This document shows, piece by piece, positions 1-6,978 of a DNA stretch of 10,933 nucleotides (positions are counted from its first letter, which is position 1; each line of letters opens with the position of its first letter). The position numbers were made by a program, and so were the translations under genes. This stretch comes from Vulcanimicrobiota bacterium. Its GTDB lineage: Bacteria; Vulcanimicrobiota; Vulcanimicrobiia; Vulcanimicrobiales; Vulcanimicrobiaceae. The stretch lies in the NCBI GenBank assembly GCA_030043675.1, contig JASHXG010000061.1:1-10933 (forward strand), read 5' to 3'. Under the pieces are notes generated by a model. It did no database searches. It had not been told where the DNA came from and saw only the letters and a program-made list of their open reading frames with translations.

Positions 1-1137
1 TATCGGCGACACTTTCACGCGCATCCGGAGCTTTCGCTGGTCGAGTTTGAGACGGCCGCCTTCATCGAGCAAGAGTTGCGTGAGGGCGGCTTCGATGAGA
101 TTCGCGCCGGCGTCGGCGGGACGGGCATTCTGGCGACGCTGCGCGGCAGAAAGCCGGGGCCGGTGACGCTGCTGCGTGCCGACATGGACGCGCTGCCACT
201 GGACGAGCAAAACGACGTGTCGTATCGTTCGGTTCGAACCGGAGTCATGCACGCGTGCGGACACGACGGACACATGGCGATTCTCCTGGCGGCAGCGCTG
301 GCACTGAGCCGGCAGCGAGCGGAAATTCCTGGGACGCTGGTCTTTTGCTTCCAGCCCGGAGAGGAGGGCTACTCCGGCAACAAGTTGATGATCGCCGATG
401 GCGCATTGGAGGATCCGCACGTCGATCGCACCTTTGCCCTGCATCTCTATAGCGGGCTGGAGGTAGGCAAGATCGGCGTGCGAGACGGCGAGTTCTTTGC
501 TTCGTCCGACCGATTCGACATCGAGCTGATCGGCAAGGGAGGACACGGAGCACTGCCGGACACGGCGGTAGACCCGATCGTCGCCGCCGGACAGCTCGTG
601 ACCGTGCTGCAGACCATTGCGAGCCGCGAGATTCCTCCGCGCGAACCAGTCGTCGTCACGGTCGGCTCGCTGCATTCCGGGACCACCTTTAACGTCATTC
701 CCGACCGCGCGCAGCTGCAAGGGAGCGCGCGAGCCTTCAACGATGCCGTGCGCCGCTCCATTCCCGAGCGCATCGAACGCCTCGTCAAGGGACTATGCGC
801 CGCCATGAGGCTCGACTACAAGATGGAATACCAGTGGATCTATCCGCCGACGGTCAACGATCGGTCGATGAACGACATCGTTCGCGAGGTTGGCCGCCGC
901 ATCGTGGGCGCGGAGAACGTCGTCGATCCGCACGACCTCCTGATGTGGTCGGAGGATATGTCGTTCATGCACAACGAGCGTCCCGGCGCGTACTTTCTGG
1001 TAGCAGCGCGCGGAACGCAAAAAGGAGTCGAGCCGCAGCACAGCGCTCGCTTCGACGTCGACGAGCGCGCGCTCGAGGTCGGCTTTAAGATGATGGTCGG
1101 CTTAGCACTCTACGGCGACGTCCCCCAGCGCAAATAG
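1..1137 (+). CDS. M20 family metallo-amidohydrolase, 5' partial
   Basis: A cytoplasmic zinc-type amidohydrolase of the M20D group, which includes hippurate hydrolase, IAA-amino acid hydrolase and N-acyl-amino acid deacylases. It should cleave an N-acyl group from an amino acid. The frame is open from base 1 and begins inside the N-terminal family signature (HFHAHPELSLVEFET), so the true start lies just upstream of the window, probably 10-20 residues away. The visible part is 378 residues. Family motifs occur in order: ADMDALPL (about 181-204), the metal-site HACGHDGH (250-273), FQPGEEGY with the catalytic and ligand glutamates, ALHLYSG with a ligand histidine, the central dimerisation domain, and near the end WSEDMSF and QHSARFDVDE with the last ligand histidine. 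Its stop overlaps the next start by one base (TAGTG), so the two genes are probably co-transcribed. The family is secure; the substrate cannot be told from sequence. Confidence 0.92.
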   Translation, partial: YRRHFHAHPELSLVEFETAAFIEQELREGGFDEIRAGVGGTGILATLRGRKPGPVTLLRADMDALPLDEQNDVSYRSVRTGVMHACGHDGHMAILLAAALALSRQRAEIPGTLVFCFQPGEEGYSGNKLMIADGALEDPHVDRTFALHLYSGLEVGKIGVRDGEFFASSDRFDIELIGKGGHGALPDTAVDPIVAAGQLVTVLQTIASREIPPREPVVVTVGSLHSGTTFNVIPDRAQLQGSARAFNDAVRRSIPERIERLVKGLCAAMRLDYKMEYQWIYPPTVNDRSMNDIVREVGRRIVGAENVVDPHDLLMWSEDMSFMHNERPGAYFLVAARGTQKGVEPQHSARFDVDERALEVGFKMMVGLALYGDVPQRK

Positions 1138-2372
1138 TGGCGAATTCGGACATTCGCAGGTACGTCATCGTCGGCAACGGCTTCGCCGGGACGACCGCCG
1201 CCGAGCAGCTGCGCAAGCACGATCCGGCCTGTGATATCACGCTCTTCGGCGACGAGCCCTATCCGCTCTACAACCGCATCTCGCTCCCGCCGATGCTCCG
1301 CAAGCAGATCCCCGAAGCGAAGGTGATGATTCGTAATCTCGCGTGGCACGAGGAGCATCGCATCGACCTCCGTCTGCGAACTCACGTCGATCGCGTGATT
1401 CCGCAAGAACGCGTCGTCGAGGCCGACGGGCAGTTCTATCGATACGATGCGCTGCTCATCGCGACCGGCGGCCGGCCGAACCCAACCGGAAAGCCCGGGG
1501 CGGAAGGCGCGGTGAATCTCTACCCTTTTCAGTATCTCGACGATACGCGAGCGATCTCAGAACAGATCGATCGCAGCCGCGCGGCGGTAGCGATCGGCGG
1601 GTCGTTCATCGCCTACGAGCTGGCCGAGGCCTTTAGCTCGCGCGGCGTCGAGACGCATTGGATCATGCGCGGGCCTCGCTCGCTTCACCGCATCATCGAC
1701 GAGACCGCCGGCGAGCTGGTGCACGAGGCGGCCGAGGCCGACGGCGTCCACATGCATTACGGCGAGGAGGTCGATGAGTTCGTGCGCTCCAACGGCGTCA
1801 TCACCAAGGTGCGCACGAATAAGAGCGAGATCGAGGCGCAATGTTTCGCATACGGCTTCGGCCTGACGATGAACGTCGAGCTCTGCGAGAGTTCGGGCAT
1901 CGAGACCAGCCGTAATGGCATCCTCTGCGACGATCACCTGGAAACCAACGTCAAGAACATCTATGCCGCGGGCGACGTCGCCGACTTCTACGACCCGATT
2001 CTCGAGATCCGTTATCGTATGGGAACGTGGAACAATGCCGGCGCCCACGGGAAGGTCGTCGCGCTGAACATGATGGGGGGCAGTGAGAAGTACCACGACG
2101 TCCCCGAATACTCATCGCTGCTCTTCAAGGGACAGACGATCACGCAGTTTGGTCTCGGGACCGATCTACGCCCCGACTTGGAAATGGTGCGTAAAGTCGA
2201 CGTCGAGAAAAAATGGTACCGCGCACTCTACTTTTGGCAGGATCGGCTGGTCGGCGGATTGATGCTCGGTAAGGGCAATCGCGCCGGCAAACGCAAATAC
2301 GTCGAGGCGATCAAGTCGAAGCAAGCCTTTCCGAAGCCCGAATGGAAGTCGATGCTCGACTGGACGGCGTAG
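1137..2372 (+). CDS. FAD/NAD(P)-dependent oxidoreductase (pyridine nucleotide-disulfide reductase fold)
   Basis: A 411-residue flavoprotein reductase of the type of NirB N-domains and rubredoxin/ferredoxin reductases. It likely passes electrons from NAD(P)H to an unidentified small redox partner. The FAD Rossmann motif GNGFAG is at residues 13-18, an ATGGRPN motif sits in the middle, the second Rossmann motif is GGSFIA at 154-159, and the FAD-ribityl motif YAAGD is at 276-280. A C-terminal reductase-type domain follows (about 320-405, including LLFKGQTITQFGLG and GGLMLGKGN). There is no CxxC redox pair, so it is not a disulfide reductase. The second Rossmann motif has Ser and Ala where Gly is usual (GxSxxA). 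The segment after the next strand (WIMRGPRSLHR) is basic rather than acidic, which suggests NADPH rather than NADH. The GTG start overlaps the upstream TAG with no clear ribosome binding site, which points to coupled translation. A stand-alone partner such as rubredoxin or a Rieske protein is not visible nearby. Confidence 0.87.
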   Translation: MANSDIRRYVIVGNGFAGTTAAEQLRKHDPACDITLFGDEPYPLYNRISLPPMLRKQIPEAKVMIRNLAWHEEHRIDLRLRTHVDRVIPQERVVEADGQFYRYDALLIATGGRPNPTGKPGAEGAVNLYPFQYLDDTRAISEQIDRSRAAVAIGGSFIAYELAEAFSSRGVETHWIMRGPRSLHRIIDETAGELVHEAAEADGVHMHYGEEVDEFVRSNGVITKVRTNKSEIEAQCFAYGFGLTMNVELCESSGIETSRNGILCDDHLETNVKNIYAAGDVADFYDPILEIRYRMGTWNNAGAHGKVVALNMMGGSEKYHDVPEYSSLLFKGQTITQFGLGTDLRPDLEMVRKVDVEKKWYRALYFWQDRLVGGLMLGKGNRAGKRKYVEAIKSKQAFPKPEWKSMLDWTA

Positions 2373-2430
2373 AATACCTACCGTGGCCGGGTTGCAGGTG
2401 GTTGCTCGCTAAGAGCTAAAGCGCGTCTAG
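2373..2430. other. Short intergenic gap before the propeller gene
   Basis: These 58 bases separate the oxidoreductase from the propeller gene and form the second longest non-coding stretch between confident genes only because everything else is so packed. I see no convincing -35/-10 pair. There is a weak inverted repeat, GCTC (2404-2407) and GAGC (2413-2416), with no T-run after it, so I do not call a terminator. A promoter for the propeller gene could lie here but cannot be shown. Confidence 0.3.
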
Positions 2431-3465
2431 GTGCGCAGGGAATTGTTCATGACGTGCGCGCTCGCGCTGTTACCCATGGGTTGCGCAGCGCCGCCTGTAG
2501 CCGGCGGCCCTCAACAGCCGGAGAACGCATTGCGGCAGGGCTCCCGCAGCGAGTACTGCTTGACTTCGCCCTGCATCTACGTTACGAGCGCTTACAAACC
2601 GCCTTCGGTAGATATCTACGGCGCGGATCAGCGCGGAGCTGCCAAACCTATCGAGCGTATTGAAGGCAGCAGTACCGGACTCTCGAGTCCGATGGCAGTT
2701 GCCGTCGATGCGAGTCACAACGTCTACGTCGCCGGCAGCTCTTACTATTACCAGTCTGTGGTCACGGTTTATCCGGCTGGCTATTACGGCAACGTTGCCC
2801 CGGCCCAAACGATCACCGGCCCGGGCACGCAAATGGGAACCGCAACCGGCTTAGCTGTAGACGCGGCGGGCAACATCTACGTCACGAATTGGTTCGCCGG
2901 GTCGCCGTGCACGGGGAGCGTCACGGTGTACGCGGCAGGCGCGAGCGGAGACGTCGCTCCGATCGCCCAAATCAAGGGAGCGAAGACGGGCTTGTGCGAC
3001 CCGGGCGGCATCGCCATCGACGCGATGGGAGATATTTATGTTACGAGCGGACAGCAATATGGCTCGTCCGTCAACATATACGCGGCCGGGTCGAATGGAA
3101 ACGTACGCCCGAAAGCCGAGATATCAGGGAGGCGTACGCTTCTCTATGATCCGTCAGGTGTTACGCTTGATTCCGAAGGCAACGTCTACGTATCGTGCGC
3201 TGGGATAGGGACGCTGGCCAAGTATCGCGCCGGCGCGCAGGGCAACGTAAGGCCGCTGCGGGCGATCTATGGTCTGTTCACCAGACTCGAATTCCCGTAT
3301 GGCATTGCGGTGGATCCGGCTGACAGGATGTTTTCGCAGAGCACAGTTCGCAGGGACATCCTCGTCTTTGCGCGGGATGCGACCGGCGATGTTCCTCCCA
3401 TTCGAAATATCAGGCCGAACAACCGGTCGGACCTTCGTCGCCCTACGAATATAGCGATTCGGTAG
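2431..3465 (+). CDS. Exported NHL-like six-blade beta-propeller, probable lipoprotein
   Basis: A 344-residue repeat protein, function unknown. The N-terminus has a short signal (RR, then a hydrophobic stretch at residues 5-16) ending in MGC. Cys18 could be the lipidated residue, though Pro rather than Leu at -3 makes the lipobox imperfect. Residues 21-45 form a linker. From about residue 60, six units of roughly 50 residues begin near 60, 111, 164, 214, 262 and 310. Each follows the pattern V-x-V/I-Y-x-A-G-x-x-G-N/D-V-x-P, then I-x-G, P-x-G-I-A-V/I-D and G-N-I-Y-V-T. The last unit stops at PTNIAIR, lacking its final strand, and CIYVTSAY at 48-55 supplies a matching one, as in a 'velcro' closed propeller. 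GTG 2431 is the first possible start because TAG lies immediately upstream; ATG 2449 would remove the signal. No Shine-Dalgarno sequence is obvious. Similar proteins are, from memory, abundant in Eremiobacterota. It probably lies outside the cytoplasmic membrane. Confidence 0.82.
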   Translation: MRRELFMTCALALLPMGCAAPPVAGGPQQPENALRQGSRSEYCLTSPCIYVTSAYKPPSVDIYGADQRGAAKPIERIEGSSTGLSSPMAVAVDASHNVYVAGSSYYYQSVVTVYPAGYYGNVAPAQTITGPGTQMGTATGLAVDAAGNIYVTNWFAGSPCTGSVTVYAAGASGDVAPIAQIKGAKTGLCDPGGIAIDAMGDIYVTSGQQYGSSVNIYAAGSNGNVRPKAEISGRRTLLYDPSGVTLDSEGNVYVSCAGIGTLAKYRAGAQGNVRPLRAIYGLFTRLEFPYGIAVDPADRMFSQSTVRRDILVFARDATGDVPPIRNIRPNNRSDLRRPTNIAIR

Positions 3466-4495
3466 CTTTCCGAATGCAGTCTGCGAATTCGTCGACGTCC
3501 TGCGGCGTCGTCGCCCAGTGCGTCATCCAGCGCACTTCCGGCCGCGTTTCGTCGAAGACGTAGAAGAAGAACTCGCGCTGCACGCGCTCGATGACGGCGC
3601 GGTCGAGCGTAGCAAAGATCGCATTGCACCGCACCGGCCGAGTTACCGTCATGCCGGGGATCGATTTCACGCGTGCATGAAGGCGGGCCGTCATCGCGTT
3701 GGCATGGCGCGCGTAATGCAGCCAGCGCTGGTCGGTCAGCAGCGCCTCGAACTGGGCGCCGATGTACCGCATCTTCGAGGCCAGCTGCATGGCCTGTTTC
3801 TGAACGAACGGGGCTGCTCCGGCGTGGATGCGGGGATCGAAGAAGCAGACGGCTTCGGCAAGGAGCGAGCCATTCTTGGTGCCACCGAAGCTGAGCGCGT
3901 CGACGCCCGCGTCGACGGTCAGCGCGCGCAGCGTCGTACCGAGCGCTGCGGCCGCGTTGGCAAGACGTGCGCCGTCGACGTGCACGATCAGTCCGTGCCG
4001 GTGGGCGAACTCGCTGAGTTCGAGCAGCTCTTCGATCTCATAGAGGCCGCCGAACTCCGTCGCCTGCGAGATCGAGATCGCGCGCGGCTGAGGGAAATGC
4101 ACGCCGTGCCCCGCATGCAGGTATGGTTCGATGTCGGCGGGGCGGAGCTTCCCGTCTGTGGTCGCGACCGGGAAGACCTTGGACCCATTGAAGCGTTCGA
4201 GCGCGCCGCATTCGTCGGTCTGGAGGTGCGCGCTCGCAGGCGCCAACACGGCCTCCCAGGGACGCAGCAGCGAGCTGAGCGCCGTGACGTTCGCTCCCGT
4301 GCCGTTGAAGGTGAAGTAAACATCGGTATTGTCGCCAAACTCTTCGCGAAAGCGCGCCACGGCGCGCGCGGTCCACGCATCGTCGCCGTAACCGATCGCA
4401 TCGCCTTCGTTCGAGGCGAGGATCGCTTGGAGGATCTCGGGCGCGACGGGTGCGTTGTTGTCGCTGGCGAAGCTGCGACGCGGTGAAGTCTCCAT
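3443..4495 (-). CDS. ltaE: Low-specificity threonine aldolase (PLP, beta-eliminating lyase family)
   Basis: A 350-residue cytoplasmic PLP enzyme expected to cleave L-threonine or allo-threonine to glycine and acetaldehyde, and possibly other beta-hydroxy amino acids. The N-terminal FASDNNAP (residues 9-16) matches the family's RSDT-type opening. H90 in PASAHLQTDE is in the position of the histidine that stacks on PLP. HVDGARLANA places D174 for the pyridine nitrogen and R177 for the substrate or cofactor. SFGGTKNG places K207 as the Schiff-base lysine. Length is normal for the family (about 340-360). ATG at 4495 is the only sensible start: no start codon occurs between it and the conserved opening, and there is no in-frame ATG/GTG/TTG close upstream. 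The stop lies 23 bases inside the 3' end of the convergent propeller gene, and the start codon shares two bases with the divergent M14 gene. Which diastereomer it prefers cannot be read from sequence. Confidence 0.9.
   Translation of the reverse strand: METSPRRSFASDNNAPVAPEILQAILASNEGDAIGYGDDAWTARAVARFREEFGDNTDVYFTFNGTGANVTALSSLLRPWEAVLAPASAHLQTDECGALERFNGSKVFPVATTDGKLRPADIEPYLHAGHGVHFPQPRAISISQATEFGGLYEIEELLELSEFAHRHGLIVHVDGARLANAAAALGTTLRALTVDAGVDALSFGGTKNGSLLAEAVCFFDPRIHAGAAPFVQKQAMQLASKMRYIGAQFEALLTDQRWLHYARHANAMTARLHARVKSIPGMTVTRPVRCNAIFATLDRAVIERVQREFFFYVFDETRPEVRWMTHWATTPQDVDEFADCIRKATESLYS
4482..4488 (+). promoter_or_regulatory. Ribosome binding site for the M14 gene
   Basis: GGTGAAG lies 5 bases before ATG 4494. 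It supports this start over the upstream in-frame TTG at 4455, which would extend the protein 13 residues into the antisense of the aldolase N-terminus. Confidence 0.5.
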
Positions 4496-4497
4496 GG
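4492..4497. other. Overlapping divergent start codons in a CCATGG palindrome
   Basis: The - strand aldolase ATG (4495 to 4493) and the + strand M14 ATG (4494 to 4496) share bases 4494-4495 within the palindrome CCATGG. If both starts are right there is no 5' untranslated spacer between the genes. Each gene's promoter and ribosome binding site must then lie inside the other gene's coding sequence. Confidence 0.65.
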
Positions 4498-5303
4498 GCT
4501 TACGAGTTATGATTCCGTCCGGCGGAACCTACCCGGAGCTCGTACGCCGCTGGGAGGCGATGCACGACGGCGATCGCGTCAGCGTCGATCACCTCGAGAC
4601 TCGGCGCGTTGGGCGAACCCTGCTTTGCGTAGACATTCGCGCTGAGCAAGCTCCGACGATCTCGATTGCGGCCGGCGTTCACGGCGACGAGCCCGCGGGA
4701 GTCTGGGCGCTGCTCGGCCTGGTGGAAGACAGCGAGCTCGATGCACGATACTCGTATCGAATCTGGCCCTGCACCAACCCCAGCGGCTATGCGGCACGCA
4801 CGCGCCAAAGCGCCGACGGCGTCGACGTCAATCGAACCTTTGGCCGGCTCGGCACCTCGCCCGAAGCGAGGGCGATCCTAGCTGCCAACCGTGACCTGAC
4901 GTTTGCGCTGTCGCTCGATTTGCATGAAGACTGCGACGCATCGGGTTTCTACTGCTACGAGTACGGCGGCGGTGAGATCGGGCGTCGCGTCATCTCGGCG
5001 CTCGACGAAGAAGGATTGGAAATCGACCCGCTAGAGACCACGTTCAATTTGGCGGGGCCGCTCGACGACGCGCACTCCATGCGGGAGCGGGGTCGCGTCG
5101 TTCCCGATGCGTCCGAGGAGACGGCACTGCTCGGTGGGCTCTCCTACTCGCTGGCGCTGGCGCGGGGCTCTGCCCGACATGCCTTGACGTTTGAAACACC
5201 ATCGCCGGCGGCGTGGGGCACGCGCTTAGCGATGCACCGCTGCGCCGTGCTCGCCGCCGTTGCCGCGCTCCTTGAGGAGTCGGCTTCCATGCCGTTAAAG
5301 TAA
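4494..5303 (+). CDS. M14-type zinc carboxypeptidase / AstE-AspA-like deacylase
   Basis: A 269-residue metal-dependent hydrolase of the M14 clan (carboxypeptidase / succinylglutamate desuccinylase / aspartoacylase superfamily). Zinc ligands are visible as H63 and E66 in GVHGDE and H144 in LDLHED. NPSG (95-98) with R102 or R104, and VNRTF with N113-R114, are the substrate-carboxylate region. E234 in LTFETPS is the expected catalytic base. There is no signal peptide, so it is cytoplasmic. It could remove a C-terminal residue from a small peptide or an acyl group from an amino acid; the short length and HGDE motif fit either type. The start is taken at ATG 4494 because of the GGTGAAG spacing; ATG 4509 is an alternative. 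The downstream ETF-QO starts 7 bases after the stop, so it looks like the first gene of the operon that includes thiOSG. Confidence 0.8.
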   Translation: MGLRVMIPSGGTYPELVRRWEAMHDGDRVSVDHLETRRVGRTLLCVDIRAEQAPTISIAAGVHGDEPAGVWALLGLVEDSELDARYSYRIWPCTNPSGYAARTRQSADGVDVNRTFGRLGTSPEARAILAANRDLTFALSLDLHEDCDASGFYCYEYGGGEIGRRVISALDEEGLEIDPLETTFNLAGPLDDAHSMRERGRVVPDASEETALLGGLSYSLALARGSARHALTFETPSPAAWGTRLAMHRCAVLAAVAALLEESASMPLK

Positions 5304-5306
5304 GGA
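5301..5306 (+). promoter_or_regulatory. Ribosome binding site for ETF-QO, overlapping the M14 stop
   Basis: TAAGGA includes the TAA stop of the M14 gene and lies 4 bases before ATG 5311. Ending translation of the upstream gene places ribosomes directly at this site, which supports coupled expression. Confidence 0.6.
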
Positions 5307-5310
5307 AACG

Positions 5311-6963
5311 ATGGCGCAACGCGATCAACTCGAAGTCGACGTGCTCTTCGTCGGCGCCGGTCCAGCCAGCCTCGCCGGCGCGATTCGCCTCGGCCAGCTT
5401 TCAAAGGCGGCCGGCCGCGCGCTCGAGATTCTCGTCATCGAGAAGGGCGGCGAGGTCGGCTACCACGGCATCTCCGGCGCGGTGATGGATCCGCGCGCGC
5501 TCGACGAGCTGCTTCCCGATTGGCGCGAGAGCGCGCCGGTGGAGTCGGCGGTTACCAGCGACGAGCTGTGGTTTCTGACGCGCAACGGCAAGATCAAAGC
5601 GCCGTTTACGCCACCGCCGCTGAACAATCACGGCAAGTACGTTGCCTCGCTGCAAAAGATGTGCAAGTGGCTCGCCGATCGAGCCGAACAAGCGGACGCG
5701 CAAGTCTTTCCGGCATTTCCGGGTCAAGAACTCCTATGGGAGGACGAGCGCGTCGTCGGGGTGCGCACCGGCGACAAGGGGCTCGACCACAACGGTAATC
5801 CGAAATCGAACTACGAGCCCGGTGCGGATATTTTGGCGAAGGTCGTGGTTCTCGGCGAAGGCCCGCGGGGCACACTGACCAAACAGGCGGTTGCGCGACT
5901 GCGCCTGGACGAGGGGAGCCAGCCGCAAGTCTATGCCGCCGGCGTCAAGGAACTCTGGCAACTGCCCGACGATCGCTTCAAAGCCGGTGCCGTCATTCAC
6001 ACGCTCGGCTATCCGCTGCCGGCGGAAACGTTCGGTGGCGGTTTCATCTACGGCATGGCCGGCAACGTGCTCGACATCGGTTGCGTCATCGGCCTCGATT
6101 ATCACAATCCCACCACCGATCCACACAACGAGCTGCAACGGATGAAGGAACATCCGGTCATCCGCACGATGCTCGAGGGCGGAAAGCTGATCCGGTACGG
6201 TGCGAAAGCGATTCCCGAAGGCGGCTTGTTCGCGATGCCGCGTTTATACGCCGATGGTCTGCTCCTGATCGGCGATAGCGCCGGTTTCCTGAATGGTATG
6301 CGTTTGAAAGGCATCCACCTCGCGATGAAATCGGGCATGCTCGCAGCCGAGAGCCTTTGGGATGCATTGGAAGGCGACAGATATGACGGCGAGATGCTGG
6401 CGGCGTTCGACCGGCGTTTTCGAGACTCGTGGGCGTATGCCGAACTGCGCACGGCTCGCAACTTCCATCAGGGATTCCGCCGCGGTCTCTGGCCGGGTTT
6501 GATCAATGCGGGGCTCTCGACGCTTACGGGCGGCAAGGGCTTCGGCGTGATCGACGAGCTGCCGGGTGAGGCGGGATACGAGCAGATGGAGAAGGTGGGT
6601 TGGGAGCCCAAACAGACGCCACGCGCCAAGATCGACGGCGTGCTGACCTTCGACAGGCTTACCGACGTCTACAACAGCGGAACGATTCACGACGAAGACC
6701 AGCCCTGTCACTTAAAGGTATCCGACACGAACGTCTGCCGCGATATCTGCACGCGCGAGTACGGAAATCCGTGCCAGTATTTCTGTCCCGCGGCGGTCTA
6801 CGAGCCGCTCTTCGAGCCGGTGGACGGCGGATTTCAGGGTCGCTTGCAGATCAACTTCACCAACTGCGTTCACTGCAAGACCTGCGACATTGCCGATCCG
6901 TATCAAATCATCACGTGGGTTCCGCCGCAAGGCGGCGAAGGCCCCATTTACCTCGGCATGTAG
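5311..6963 (+). CDS. Electron transfer flavoprotein:quinone oxidoreductase (ETF-QO)
   Basis: A 550-residue peripheral membrane flavoprotein with FAD and a [4Fe-4S] cluster. It oxidises reduced ETF and reduces the membrane quinone, feeding electrons from acyl-CoA and other dehydrogenases into respiration. The FAD motif GAGPAS is at residues 15-20, with Ser instead of the last Gly. HGISGAVMDPRAL is near 52-64. The C-terminal half of the FAD domain has LLIGDSAGFLNG and KGIHLAMKSGMLAAES. The cluster ligands expected from mammalian ETF-QO align as C492 (FCPAAVYE) and C519, C522, C525 (NCVHCKTCDI). Four more cysteines lie just before them at C466, C476, C480 and C488. Length is typical for the family and I see no export signal. 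It sits 7 bases after the M14 gene and 15 bases before thiO. The ETF subunits etfA and etfB are not in the window, so its partner is encoded elsewhere. The quinone type (ubiquinone or menaquinone) cannot be judged. Confidence 0.95.
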   Translation: MAQRDQLEVDVLFVGAGPASLAGAIRLGQLSKAAGRALEILVIEKGGEVGYHGISGAVMDPRALDELLPDWRESAPVESAVTSDELWFLTRNGKIKAPFTPPPLNNHGKYVASLQKMCKWLADRAEQADAQVFPAFPGQELLWEDERVVGVRTGDKGLDHNGNPKSNYEPGADILAKVVVLGEGPRGTLTKQAVARLRLDEGSQPQVYAAGVKELWQLPDDRFKAGAVIHTLGYPLPAETFGGGFIYGMAGNVLDIGCVIGLDYHNPTTDPHNELQRMKEHPVIRTMLEGGKLIRYGAKAIPEGGLFAMPRLYADGLLLIGDSAGFLNGMRLKGIHLAMKSGMLAAESLWDALEGDRYDGEMLAAFDRRFRDSWAYAELRTARNFHQGFRRGLWPGLINAGLSTLTGGKGFGVIDELPGEAGYEQMEKVGWEPKQTPRAKIDGVLTFDRLTDVYNSGTIHDEDQPCHLKVSDTNVCRDICTREYGNPCQYFCPAAVYEPLFEPVDGGFQGRLQINFTNCVHCKTCDIADPYQIITWVPPQGGEGPIYLGM

Positions 6964-6978
6964 CGAGGTTTCTGAGCA

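Noticed and set aside
2404..2416. GCTC...GAGC inverted repeat as terminator of the oxidoreductase gene
   Set aside because: The stem is only 4 base pairs and no T-run follows.
3518..4486. Long open frame on the + strand opposite the aldolase
   Set aside because: It is a reverse-strand shadow common in GC-rich genes; its product is Arg-rich and without recognisable motifs, whereas the - strand frame has a full PLP site.
4455..4493. Upstream TTG start for the M14 gene
   Set aside because: It would add 13 residues antisense to the aldolase N-terminus. ATG 4494 has a suitably spaced GGTGAAG and gives a family-like start.
6964..6978. CTGAG before thiO as a possible TPP riboswitch core
   Set aside because: The gap between ETF-QO and thiO is only 15 bases, far too short for a TPP aptamer, and CTGAG alone is not diagnostic. 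A riboswitch, if any, would have to lie upstream of the M14 gene, inside the aldolase.
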